Assembly (NCBI GenBank): GCA_015179025.1
Contig: WHUX01000235.1
Span: 1 to 64,000, forward strand
Direction of reading: 5' to 3'
DNA from: Terfezia claveryi
Taxonomy: Eukaryota > Ascomycota > Pezizomycetes > Pezizales > Pezizaceae
DNA: 64,000 nt
Position numbers and translations under genes: made by a program. The notes below the pieces were generated by a model. It was given only the letters and a program-made list of their open reading frames with translations. It ran no database searches and had not been told where the DNA came from. Shown piece by piece: positions 33,429 to 44,690 of this stretch (the stretch's first letter is position 1; every line of letters begins with the position of its first letter).

Positions 33429-33775
33429 TGTTCACTGTAAGGCGATTTTTTCTCGAACTACCTTGCCAAGACTCACCCTATTGAGTCGGTTTTTCTTTAC
33501 TCTTAAAACCGGCAAGTTGGTTATTTGCTGCTCTGGATTACTTGAGCCAGTGCTGAGTAGCCGATGAGTACTCGCCAAGCCTTAGTATTATTGATTTAGT
33601 ACTAGTGCTGGAGCCTGACTTCAAATGAGTTCTCATACATACTATATATAATTCGGGTCAAATTTAACTTAATATACTGTCATTATTACAGATTTCTTAC
33701 ATATCATAGATTGTCTCTACTGTTATGGATTACTTACACTGTCATGGAATTGTTGCCATTTCTTACAGTCCCATA

Positions 33776-33893
33776 GTTGTCACAGAATCAACTCAAATTG
33801 TCATGGAATTAACTCAAGTTGTTATAAAATTAACTCAAGTTGTCACAAAATCAATTTAAGTTGTCACAAAATCAACTTGAGTTGTTACAGAAT
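33776..33893 (+). repeat. 21-bp minisatellite of H3R copy 2
   Basis: About six units of GTTGTCACAAAATCAACTCA type, against four in copy 1. Confidence 0.8.
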
Positions 33894-34109
33894 TATTTAA
33901 AGCTAACTCTAGCAAATTACGCTTCTTCTTGATTCACCCAGATTACAACTTTTCATAATATTCAATTTCCTATTCTTACAACTTAACATAATGTATAACA
34001 ACTACTGCAAAAAAAAAAAAAATAAAAACGTGGTATCTATCCCCCCAATACGTAATATCATGAAAAAAATAACCTTATATATAATGTTAAATACTCTATT
34101 CCTAGCACA

Positions 34110-34648
34110 ACATTCCCTTTAATCTCCACACTCTTTCTTTTATTTCTCATGCATCATCAAGTCATAATGACAGTATAAGTGGTGCCAGCCGTATAGGTTA
34201 TACTGGGGGTAGAAGTGTTGCTCAAGCTAGAAGTGTTGCTGGGGGTGGTAGTGTTGCTGGAGGTAGATGTGTTTCTGGGAGTAGAAGTGTTGCCAGGGGT
34301 GCAAGTGGTACCAGAGGTTCAAGTAGTGCCGACAGGGCAGGTGTGGGAGATGGCTACAAACCAACTAATACCAGTGTTGCCGACCATGATATTGCCGATG
34401 TTAATGATGATAATGACGAGGAAGACGATAATGGTAATGACGATGATGGTGATGATAATGATAGTGATGCTGATGAGGATAAGGATAATAATGAGGAAGA
34501 TAGTAGTACTGGTAGTGCTTGGGGTACGGGGTGGTTGGTCATGTTACCTCCTGCTAGCCGATTGGCTTCCATCTGATACTACAACATTATATCCCTTTGT
34601 AGAATTGTTTGGTGTAGTGGGTTTTGGTCTCTGCTCTATATTGCATAG
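34110..34648 (+). pseudogene. Gly/Ser-repeat and acidic-tract protein, H3R copy 2
   Basis: Same frame and order as 1844-2401: Gly/Ser/Arg repeats (R-S-V-A-G-G-G-S-V-A), the block D-G-Y-K-P-T-N-T-S-V-A-D, an Asp/Glu/Asn tract of about 40 residues, then G-T-G-W-L-V-M-L-P-P-A-S-R-L-A. A TGA (about 34574) cuts it before the homologous stop TAG at 34646. The part from 34343 to 34576 is open from an ATG. That the repeat and acidic frame survive in two copies supports a real protein. Confidence 0.5.
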
Positions 34649-34719
34649 AGGTTGATAGCTATTTTATACACCTAGTTAGTATCACCCTGACCTTCTCACA
34701 ATATATATATTATTGCTAG

Positions 34720-35146
34720 TCAAAATTCATGCATGTATACCTCCGTAGCCTCTTGGAGGGCATTTACTACTATAATACCAATTCTGTCTATATTTGTTTT
34801 CTCACCGAGTATTATAGGAAAACTATTGTATTTGGTATTGACATTCTGTACAATTTCTTGATATAACTGTTGGAACGCAATCTTTGGAATAATTAATTGC
34901 ATGCTACCTTGTTGCCTCTGAATTTGTCTAATAATTACTACTGACAGCAAACTTAGTATTCCTAGTTCAAATTGGACTAGAGGAGTTCTTATAGCAATTC
35001 ACTCTTTTTTTTTTTAGTACTACCCTTTTCTTTTTTGGGACTACTTTATACCTCGATCCTGTTGTGATAGGCACTCTCATGAGGGGTACTATCATCTTGA
35101 CATTTCTAGCTTATTGTTTTTTTTTAGCTATTATATCTGTCTATAT
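34720..35146 (-). pseudogene. Histone H3-like gene, H3R copy 2 (broken)
   Basis: Exon 1 (35146-34993) has a tail with V-V-P-K-K-K-R-V-V-L-K-K-K-K. The intron (34992-34941) keeps its 52-bp length and CAG end, but the donor GT is now AT. Exon 2 (34940-34720) is open: I-I-R-Q-I-Q-R-Q-Q-G-S-M-Q-L-I-I-P-K-I-A-F, Q-E-I-V-Q-N, a long loop, then N-A-L-Q-E-A-T-E-V-Y-M, and a TGA in place of the next codon. The start reads ATA-TAG. It is the best preserved core of the two minus-strand copies. Confidence 0.8.
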
Positions 35147-35350
35147 TTAGAGCTATAAAGGAGTAAGTATTATTTTCCACACTACCTGAAGGTTATAGAT
35201 TGAAGAATCTAAGGTTTGGGACAATAAGTTTGCTTATATATATATGTTCTCAAGGGCATGAAAAAATAGACTGACATCAACTAATAAGGTCTATAACAAG
35301 GTATAATTCATTATTCATCTGCATCCCCATCTGTTAGCTTACTTATAATA

Positions 35351-35814
35351 ATAGGAGTAACAAAAAAACATTACCTTAGTATTATACCACATTAGCCTGT
35401 TGATGTTAAAAAAACACACAAAGAAATACCCTATAGAATTCTAAAACAAATATCTCCTAGTATATCTAGTAGGCATCAAAAAAATATACAAAGAAAATTA
35501 CTCTTGCATTATGCTGTAGACATCCAAAAAGAACAGAAAAATCGAAATACCCTTTGCTTCAAGCTGTAGACATCCAACAAATATACAAACAAAGACACAA
35601 TAAAATACACAAACAAAAATACAATAATCAAAAACAAATAACAAACTACCTTGTAATTCACGGTATCTATAACAAGTTTTCCATCCGAGACAAGTTTTCT
35701 ATTCGTGACAGTAAAAACAAATCTAAATTAGTTCCCATTCTCCTCTCTGGTCTACTTCTTCCTCATTCTTACTATAATTGTCACCTTCATCATTATACTC
35801 ACCCTTATTCTTAT
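35351..35814. other. AT-rich spacer with ~60-bp imperfect repeats
   Basis: At 35400-35610 there are three or four imperfect ~60-bp units containing TGTAGACATCCAACAAATATAC and AAAGAAATACCCT. No supported gene; the plus-strand frame 35554-36033 crosses this and the gene on the other strand and is taken as a shadow. Confidence 0.5.
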
Positions 35815-38434
35815 CTACTGGCTCATCATTCCCCCATTATTGCCTGCAACTTGCTTCTTGCTTTTGTCTTCTTTATTGTTGTCACTTGTTATTATCACAG
35901 CACCTCGATGCAATATCCACTGATATACTCGGTCATTGACCTTGTAATCATTTTCCTCATTGGAATCCCTATAGTCCTCATCTTTGGTATTTCTTGGAAG
36001 CAATTTGGCAGGCCTCTCTCTGCTAGGTGCTGACAACCCCTTTCCCCATTTGCTGGAGTTAGATTCAATTAGTTGAGCTTCTTCTTCTTCCAAATAACCC
36101 ACTGAAGCTTCCTATAGACCCCTAAGTCATACATCCTCCTCATTATCTTGCTTGTTAGGATTGTCATCATAGTCCTATCAATTGGTATGTAAATTTTTCA
36201 CATTTAGATCAAGTATAAGGATGCACTTACCTCCTCAATATTAGTTTAAATGTCCTCATCACTTAAGCAATCATCGGCACCCCCCTTGGCTAATTCGTCT
36301 TATATAGTCTGCATCTTGCTATCTATTACTACTGCCCTGTCATGTGTGTTGGGCCCTGTATAACTAGTCCCATACCCAGATACTTTTAAGAGGGTGTCAC
36401 TAGTCCAGTTAGGGGTATTACGTTTGATTGGATTGTCAAATTGGGCATAGGCCTGGCAGTTCATCAGTATAATGCTAATGACCACTGCAAATTCCTGAAA
36501 TGGCTTTATCTCTATTGCTTCCTACTCCCCATTAGGAATTTTGAATTCAGGGAGCTCTTCTTGCTCCTGTAATTCTAAATAGACTTGTTTCTACTCGTTA
36601 GACAGCTGATACCACTGGTACAAAATATATGCCTTTTTGTAGATAAATATTAGGTCACAGGTTCTTTGAACTAGTTGTTCAAAGTTGCCTCGTTTTATAT
36701 TAGTTAACTGGTTCTTTCAGGTGCCTATTGCCTTTCCAGTAGTAGAGGCATGTTCGGCCTTCTTAATCCCTACTTTGAGCATCCTGTTTACTTTTTGCCT
36801 TTTCTAGTCCTTGGTCTACTTCTATGATACTGAGTGTCCAAGCAGTTTCATATGTATTTCTCAAAATTTTTTTATATAGAGATTAGTGGAGGTGCCCTAT
36901 ATATTTCTCTCCCTGCTAAATTCTGTTTCTAGATTAAACTCTCAAGGGCCCTATAGAAAGTCGGTATATTTGGCATAAAGATTCCTTTGGGGTTCAACTC
37001 TTATCTTTGTTTTTTCTAAAACCTCCATCCTTAGCTAGTTTGGCTCTTAGTGTTCTTCTTTTTGGAATATCTGCAATTGGGGGTAGGTAGAAGCCTAGTT
37101 CGGCTCTTGTCTTTCTTCTTGTTGGAACATCCTCAACTGGGGGTAGGATGAGGGCTAGTTTGGCTCTCATCCTTCTTCTTATTAGAATATCTTCAACTAG
37201 GTAAGCTAATTCTACTCTTGTATTCCTTTTTTTTGGAACATGCTCTATTGTCTGTGCTGTTCAGGTTGTCTTTCTTTATTCCTGCTCTGGTGTCAGGCTG
37301 GCTGGCGCTTTGCTAGTTATCTTACTTTTCTTCTAAGGATAGTTTGGTATTATGAATACTTAAACACAATCTTTATCAGTGGTCTTTCCACTTTGGGCTC
37401 TACATCGAACCACTTCATATGACCTTCGTAATAGCCTCCATAATACAACTTTGCAACATATACTCCTTTATTATCTTCATAGCTGCTGGTTGTTTATACA
37501 GAAATATCTGGAATTGAGATTCCTGATAGTTAGTGAATAAGCTAACTATAATTGCACTTCAGATTTCCTGACACAACCTCCATTACAGCCTCCATGACAT
37601 CCTCCATGACAGTATCTATGATATGGCTTTGCAATACATACCCCTTTATTTTCTTCACAGCAGATTATATAGATTCAAATCACTGTAGAAGTGCTAACAA
37701 TTCCATGGATTTGTAGATAAATAGAGGATGACTACCAAAACCTTCTGTTCATACAAATAAAAGAATCAATTCTTTGTTTATAAGCAAACCTGGATGCCAT
37801 TAACTGAACATGGCCATATGACTAGCATCACTACAAGGTATATACATAAGTTCTTACATTTTGAATCCCACCTACACTAAATTCTATGTGTGAAAAATAG
37901 GTCCAAAGTTTAATTTTGGTTGACATAGAAGAATATTGGGCCAAAATGAAATTAAGAAGAGCCTGGCCCAATGTTAATACTAAGACTTCCCCCTATAGTG
38001 ACCTCCTCTATAGATTGTACTTCCTGCTACCTTTGCTATCACTTTTATTTGTAAACTTGGCATTGCCAGGACCACCTTATCCTTCTTTAGTTAATAGTCC
38101 CAACAGCAAGCAAAGAAAGATTTAGCAGCTGATTTATAGAATTTTGCTGCTGACCAGTAGTATATGAGATACCAATAATATGAGGAGGTGTAAATAATAG
38201 AGAAAGTTGTTTAGATTGGGAATGTTTATATGGCCAGTATGGAGGTTGCCTTAGAGTTTCCTCGAGAGGCTTCTCATTATCTTTATCAACCCTTAGCTCA
38301 AGATTGCCCTCCTGTATCTCTACCTTTAGTTCCTGCAAAACCCTCCTACTGTCTCGAACATAATTTGTGTTAGTGTCATCTTCCCTAAGTGTGGCAAGCA
38401 CTTCTAGCATTGGATATCGTGACTGATTTTGCAC
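35815..38434 (-). pseudogene. Unidentified coding remnant on the minus strand
   Basis: Several minus-strand blocks look coding. From 38434: M-Q-N-Q-S-R-Y-P-M-L-E-V-L-A-T (115 codons open). 37260-37000: Lys/Arg-rich 20-residue repeats, fully open. 36760-36300: K-A-E-H-A-S-T-T-G-K-A then Y-K-K-A-Y-I-L-Y-Q-W-Y-Q-L, and F-D-N-P-I-K-R-N-T-P-N-W-T. 36102-35815: acidic, then L-S-A-P-S-R-E-R-P-A-K. Joining stops are TAG/TAA of C-to-T or G-to-A type. No known domain was recognised; a gene of a DNA transposon or a captured host gene are both possible. Confidence 0.45.
37021..37260 (-). repeat. 60-bp coding tandem repeat (20-residue unit)
   Basis: Four units in exact 60-bp register on the minus strand, without a stop. 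Units read like R-A-K-L-A-L-I-L-P-P-V-E-D-V-P-T-R-R-K-T and R-A-E-L-G-F-Y-L-P-P-I-A-D-I-P-K-R-R-T-L. Differences between units favour conservative residues, as for a repeat kept in frame. Confidence 0.8.
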
Positions 38435-39621
38435 TCGGTATTAGGTTCAATAATCACTAGAAGTTTGGGGTTAAGGATTATCTGAAAGCTGATAATAAGA
38501 TTGGGTCAAATCAAGTGAGTTACTACTACAGAATACCACTATATGCTCTATTCCTGTTCCTTACCGTAGATCAGTTTCCAGTACCATGAACCTCCCGACC
38601 TTGTAGTACACATGGTTGCCAGGCGCTTCAAACATGAGCCATTCAAGGTAATAGGAAAATACGATCATCATCATCTGTTCAATAGAATTATATAAAATGG
38701 GACAAGCCCACATGACTATTGCACTTACTTAAATAACATGGGATATGTATACAATCTCATATAAAGTAAGCAAAAAAGTATGGAAGTCATACCTGGATGC
38801 TGAAAATTCAGGCCTTTACTTAATACTCATATTAGCTGGAATTTTTTGTTTTGTTGGAGTAATAAAAGATCAGAGGTATGTTCGTACGGAATGACAAAAG
38901 GGTAGGGAAAAGCAGATAATAGAGGACAGAAAGTACATTGAGTAGTAGGAGGTAGAGACATGCTGAATTTATCTTGCCCAAGCAATGTCTCTGGTCACTT
39001 CTTTTAGGCAAGTGTAGACTAAGGTATGTGCTACTTTGTACATTAACCTAGCTATGTTGCCTTGACCTATACCTCACAATGTCTAGGGTTGTACGACCCT
39101 TCTCCCTCACAAAGAAGCTTATACAACTAGACTACCTATACCACTACAAGCAATGAATGACATTATTACCAGTACAGTAATGGATAGGTTATTGGGATAA
39201 CCATATCAGGATTAACTGTGCTATTGAGAAGATATATTAACTGTTAGCATATAAGACAGATAGAACACTTGACCTACCAGGTTACCTTCTACCAGCTAAA
39301 CCAGCTCTTATGGTATAGATTATACTATTGACTCATCACTCTCATAGATGTGGTACTATTATGAACCATTTTGATAGTCCTACACCAGCCTGGAGTAGAT
39401 CAGAATGGTAGTAGCTAGTCCTAAACTTATGTGGTCATAGATATTTCTTCTGGTCTGGGTATTTTCTCTTGTTAGAGACAGATTATTTTGTCATGAATAT
39501 CTTGTCATGAATGTCTTGTTACGGATGTCTTGTTACGGATGTGTTGTTATGGATCTATTCCTTGTCTCAAATGGGCCATGCAGGTGGATACAATTAGTAT
39601 TAGCTGTAGAGTAGTTTACTT
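38435..39621. other. Unassigned AT-rich DNA
   Basis: No frame of note. A short direct repeat of TTGTTACGGATGTC type (39490-39560) resembles the CACGGATTGC motif of H3R only loosely. Confidence 0.4.
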
Positions 39622-40082
39622 TTGTCCTCCAATTCTAAGGCAAGTAGCCAATCTACCAAAAGAGGACATTGCTATTTAGGGATTCTTTCCAGAACTGTCA
39701 ACAGAATTTTTGTTATATGGTTCAACATGGTTGTAATTATCACTGACTATATTAGCTTCATAACAAGCATTGTGCCAAACAAACTACTTCATAATATGGC
39801 CAAATACTATAATCCTAAAGATGAACTCACTTTCTAAGAGTTCTGGTAGTGGTGGAGAGATACTACTGGACTATGACGCTTCTTTAGTCTACCAGTTACA
39901 GAATTAGTAACATCCCAGTCCATCTAGTTATTTATAGACCAATTCGACCCCAACAAGATTGCCTTCTAAGCAGTAGCCATAGAGCTTCTAGAGAGGATTT
40001 GGTTTAATCGGTGAGATCTAGTATTCCCTATGAGCTTGCACAGGAGTGCATAAATCTTTTATCTGGATGACTATACTCTCTA

Positions 40083-40713
40083 TGTAAAGTAAGATAGCAT
40101 GCTTCATAACCAACTCTCTACTGCTGGGTAGCAGTACTAGAGTTTACTATAGCAAACTATAGGTGCACGGAACCTATAGCTTCTGTTTAGGTATATTATG
40201 CTTGCATATATTCTATTGTCGCTCTAGTTGTAAAAGGTAGGCCCGACTAGTCTATAACTTATTATTGAAATATAGAGGGAGATAGGCCCCAATATGCTTA
40301 GAATATAAGAACTCAATACTTTATTATTGGTAGACATCTACTACTCTGTTTTTGTCTCTATCACTGGCTTGAATGCTCCTCCAACTGAGGGAAATTTAGG
40401 GGACTATATATGTTTCCAATGGGGCAGTACTGGGATAGTGCTAAGGTAGTGCATTATTATCTGACCCTTATATATGATTGAAATCAACATAATAGAAACT
40501 TCCAGAAACTACTAGAAAATATAACTACAAGTACCACATGACTCTTCCAATAAGTCACACTTATTACTATAATAAAATACATGAGGTACTATACCTTTAT
40601 TATCATCTGCCGGCTGACGCTAGCAGTCTGATAATATCTTATTCTACTAAGTTAAAAGTTGTTATGTAACAGAAGTTACATTTCATCTCCTAATGGAATA
40701 TAACTTCCTTAAA
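40083..40713 (+). repeat. 5' LTR of the non-autonomous element
   Basis: 631 bp; the final CA of copy two is AA here. The two LTRs differ by scattered transitions, so the insertion is not new. Confidence 0.9.
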
Positions 40714-40730
40714 TGGCTCCCTCAAAAAAG
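40714..40730 (+). promoter_or_regulatory. Putative primer-binding site
   Basis: TGGCTCCCTC directly next to the 5' LTR; TGG would pair with the CCA end of a tRNA. The tRNA was not identified. Confidence 0.5.
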
Positions 40731-41193
40731 AGAGTCCTACTCTTAAAAATTAAAGTTTTACCTTGTCGAAAGGTGTTGTAAATATATGTTCTTATACTGA
40801 TAAGATTTGTTGATACTACATAATAATATATAACTGTTCAGTCAGGCCTCCAACCTTTCTAATATAAGTTATTATGTTTGTCGTACATTTCTAGAAAATG
40901 TGGGACCTTACAATTAAGTAACCAATTGAATTGTACTAACTTTGGCAAAGAGGAACTAAGTCTTAAAATATGTATTTAAATCTTAAAGTATAAGTTGTAT
41001 ACTTAATAACTTCCTATTGACAAGTACTTTTTATAGTAACTTTTAGCTATTATAATAAAATCTTTATCTCGAGTTTAGTTATAACATGTCATACTATTGT
41101 AATAGAGGTAGATACATCTATTTCTTTTCATAGAAGCTTACTATTGTTACTACTTGAGACTTAAATAATAAAGTACTATATTCTATTAAAAAA

Positions 41194-41824
41194 TGTAAAG
41201 TAAGATGGTATGCTTCATAACTAACTCTCTATTGCCGGGTAGCAGTACAAGAGTTTACTATAGTAAACTATAGGTGAACGGATCCTATAGCTTCTATTTA
41301 AGTATACCTTACTTATATATATTCTATTGTCACTCTAGTTGTAAAAGATAGGCCCGACTGGCCTATAACTTGTTATTGGAATATAAAGGGAGATAGGCCC
41401 CAACGGGCCCAGAATATAATAGCTGAATACTTTATTATTGGTAGATATCTACTACTCTATTTCTGTCTCTATCACTGGCTTAAATGCTCTTCCAACTGAG
41501 GGGAATTCAGGGGACTATATGTATTTCCAACTGGGTAGTGCTAGAGTAGTGCTGAGGCAGTGCACTATCATCTGACCCTTACATATAATTGAAATCAAGA
41601 TGATAGAAACTTCCAAAAACTACTAGGAAATATAACTACAAGTACTGCATGACTCTTCCAATGAGTCATGCTTATTACTATAATGAAATATATGAGTTAC
41701 TATACTATTATTATAATCTACTAGTTGATACTGGCGGCCTAATAATATCTTATTCCACTAGGTTAAAAGTTATTATGTAATGGAAGTTACAGTTCATTCC
41801 CTAATGGAATGTCACTTCCTTACA
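41194..41824 (+). repeat. 3' LTR of the non-autonomous element
   Basis: 631 bp, TGTAAAG...CTTACA, preceded by ATTAAAAAA and followed by the CTCTA target duplication. Confidence 0.9.
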
Positions 41825-42562
41825 CTCTATGATTTGTTATAAGTTACTCTTTTCTACCATTACTTGTGTAACAGCCAACAATCATAGGGTTTATGCCAAG
41901 ATTATCGATTCCCATTTTGTTAAGTTAACTGTACACTAAAATATTGAGGTCTCGACTTATCATATACTAGGTACTCTCTCAGACCTACCAGATCCCTGAT
42001 GGGACAACTATTCGGTATACAGTGTATATATCTCTGCAATAGCATCCCCTCCCTAGAATAACAGTATTATGTTATGGGCAAGAGTTCTGGCTTTGCCCTT
42101 TTAGAAGGTATATTTCTAATCTATATACATAGATAGAGCAGCGGGCTAACTGTGTCTAGACCTTGAGAGATTATAGAACTTACAGCCAGTCCCAGTTGGC
42201 TATTAAGATGCAGGATAATCTAACTGGATTTGACCAATATCCTCGATAATATATTAAAGCTTCTAGGAAGTAATATTGCTAATAGCCCCAGATCATTTAA
42301 TAGCTCTAGCTAGACTAAGTCCAAACTTAGTAATGACTTTGGAGACCAAATGATGGAGGACAACATCGACTGCGATTCTTATTATAGCAATTTATCATCT
42401 TCCTACAGGAAAAGCTCTGATTGTACAACTAAGCTCTTGTGGTCATCCTACAGCTCAGAGGATTCTAGTAATGACGAGGATAATGACTCATATGATGACT
42501 ACGAAGACATCGGGGACCCTTTTTGGCAGGATTGGACAGTTGAGTGTTTAGATTGGGATTAG

Positions 42563-43011
42563 GCTTGGCGCACTGTAGATGCACCACAACATGATTGATA
42601 TTATGGATAGTACCTCAAATACCAATAGAATGTCTTCCACAGAATCTGTGACAAGTACACGCTATCTATGAAATGTGCCAACTGGTTGCAGAATATGAAT
42701 AAATAAAGATCTCTTCTCTAATGCCTTTCCCAACTCATTGCTACCTTCTAGAAACCCAATAACAAGACGATTTTGCCCCATACTTGAATGTATCTCTTAC
42801 TACAAGTATACACGTACCTTATTCCAATACAATAGTTTTCACTCTCACCAGAATATCAGGTAGAACTGATTTTCAGTAAGAAGCAGAGAAATCTATACTA
42901 TTTGATAAATGGTGGAAAACTACTGATTGGGTAGACAAGCTCTAGGACAATTTAGCCAAAGAGATATGAAGTAATAATATCAATCTACCCACATAGGATT
43001 CAAAACTATGA
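42563..43011. other. Unassigned DNA before the hAT gene
   Basis: No supported gene. It probably includes the 5' untranslated part or terminal region of the hAT element, but no terminal inverted repeat was found. Confidence 0.35.
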
Positions 43012-43150
43012 ATGGCAGCACATTGGGCCCATTTTGAATAAAGCACAAATATTCAGAGTGGGGAGCTGTTCATATCTTATTTATCTTGCAAGGGTACCTT
43101 ACAATACTTTAGTATGTTCAATGTGGGCACTATACACATGAGAGCTCATC

Positions 43151-43823
43151 TATAATGGAGAATGTTTTATTACTTATATAATTGCTGATATACTTTTGTA
43201 TTTCCTATATTACTATTATGTTATGTAACTAAGCCTCTCGATCAAAGGACTAGCCTTCTACCATTTCCTACTGCTTTATAAGCATCCATAGCGTGCGGAA
43301 TTTGCCATGGGAAATTCCATGGAACTTGCCATACGAGCACACCCTCAGTATGGCTGCATGACCTTTGTTTTGAACATATAAGTCACCACTATGGCCACAT
43401 GACCTTTGTTCTGGCCATGTGACTCATTACTATGGCCACATGACCTCTTTTGTACAGCACACCACCTGCTGGTGTGCCACCCTTTATTGTATTTAATTCC
43501 TTAGTCATCAGATCTCAGAGAAGTATAAATAGGCGCCGAATTCCCTCTAGAATCTAGCAAGCAGACAGAGAACAAGAAAGCATGCAGTAGCAAGCAAGCC
43601 TATATACCGATCAGATCAAGATCATATAGCTTAGATAGCACAAATCATATAAGATAGATTACACCAGTTAATTACTATTCCCTTTGGGAATATCCCACAT
43701 AGTAATCTCTCTACCCTTCTAAGGTCTTACCTCAGCAGAACCGAAATATACAAACGTCCATGCCTATGGATATTGATTGTATAAACGGTACCGAATGAAT
43801 ACTGCCTAGTAGCATTCATTACA
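43151..43823 (+). repeat. 5' LTR of F
   Basis: 673 bp, starts TATAATGG (TG mutated to TA) and ends ATTACA. TATA box at 43524-43531. Two to three ~45-bp units of GGCCACATGACCTTTGTTCT at 43340-43450. Confidence 0.95.
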
Positions 43824-44690
43824 TTTTTTTTAACTTACTTACCTAATCTTTAATCTTAAATCCAAGGCCTGATCAACCTTTGGATACTTTATTATACTCA
43901 AGCAAGTGTATACAATTCGACACACATACCTATATACTCGAATGTGCACATATAAAACGATATCAATATTCAACTAGCTAGCAAATCATCCAATAACAAG
44001 ACATCAGACTCTCAACTGCAGTACATCAACAAAAGACTTAGAAGCAAGCTAAGCAGAGCTCTAATGGGCAGTGGTATCCCACATTAAACAATCCCACCCT
44101 CGTTCACAACACTTTTCCCAATAAGATCGATAACTTATCTTGCACTCCTAGCAACCGCCATTACATCTATACCTGTAAATCCAGTACACCATTGAAAAAC
44201 CGGCCCCTCAGGTCCCAGGAATAATTGGTCTAAACGACCAAGTGTTACAATCCTAAGCCTCAAATCTCACTGCCTCTACTGCAGCCAATTCCTCTAGAAA
44301 AGAATTACCTCCATCAGAACCTTCCTTAGGCCCAGACATTTTACCAAGACCTCTGCGCCCCCAACGTCTACCTCAACACACCAATCAGAAAAAGTAACAC
44401 TTTTGCTGGAAAACTAGAGTTAGATTCTAGCCCAGTAGATGAAGAAAAACTAGGACCATAAGAAACATCAGGATCCTGACATCCAGCCTCACCAGCCACA
44501 TGAGCCAGTGGGCCAACAGAACCGTCAGTCGAACGAAGATCAGAAAGATCATCAACCACCACACTATCAGCACAGTAAGGTGCTAAAGAGGAAAAGTAAC
44601 TCGACAATCGTATCATATAACCAGCTGCATTTGGTTGCAGACAGATAACAGACATCAATAGTATCTGAACTTAGTATAAAGACTAAGAGC
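43824..44690 (+). other. Untranslated leader of F
   Basis: About 870 bp between LTR and gag, also found in G (3826-4633) and H (31464-32285). It has no conserved open frame on the plus strand. The minus-strand frames 44368-44658 and 44567-44869 have counterparts in G (4421-4705), but they follow from shared sequence and are not called. Confidence 0.6.

Larger units (their letters stand above)
33429..35350 (+). mobile_element. Dispersed repeat H3R, copy 2
   Basis: Aligns with 1224-3101 throughout. The left end sits in the gag of H. The right end is uncertain because copy 1 is interrupted at the equivalent point; the alignment can be followed to about 35350. The rest of H's gag is not found at the right side in this window. 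Confidence 0.8.
40083..41824 (+). mobile_element. Non-autonomous LTR element (1742 bp)
   Basis: Two direct repeats of exactly 631 bp (40083-40713 and 41194-41824) starting TGTAAAGTAAGAT and ending CTTCCTTA(A/C)A, separated by 480 bp. The 5 bp outside both ends are CTCTA. TGG directly after the first LTR (40714) is a normal primer-binding start (TGGCTCCCTC). The internal part has no coding frame, so movement would need proteins from another element. Size class fits TRIM-like elements. Confidence 0.9.
39622..42562 (+). pseudogene. Unidentified coding remnant split by an LTR element
   Basis: 39622-39837 is open (M-S-S-N-S-K-A-S-S-Q-S-T-K-R-G-H) and plus-strand coding-like sequence with a few stops goes on to 40082, where a small LTR element enters; beyond it (41825-42562) the frame ends in an open 70-codon stretch, M-M-E-D-N-I-D-C-D-S-Y-Y, Ser/Asp-rich, finishing W-T-V-E-C-L-D-W-D. 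No domain was recognised. Whether both sides are one gene is inferred from the clean target duplication of the inserted element. Confidence 0.35.

Noticed and set aside
35554..36033. 159-codon plus-strand frame with hydrophobic stretches
   Set aside because: It overlaps the minus-strand coding remnant that has protein-like composition, and its first part is made of ~60-bp AT-rich repeats.
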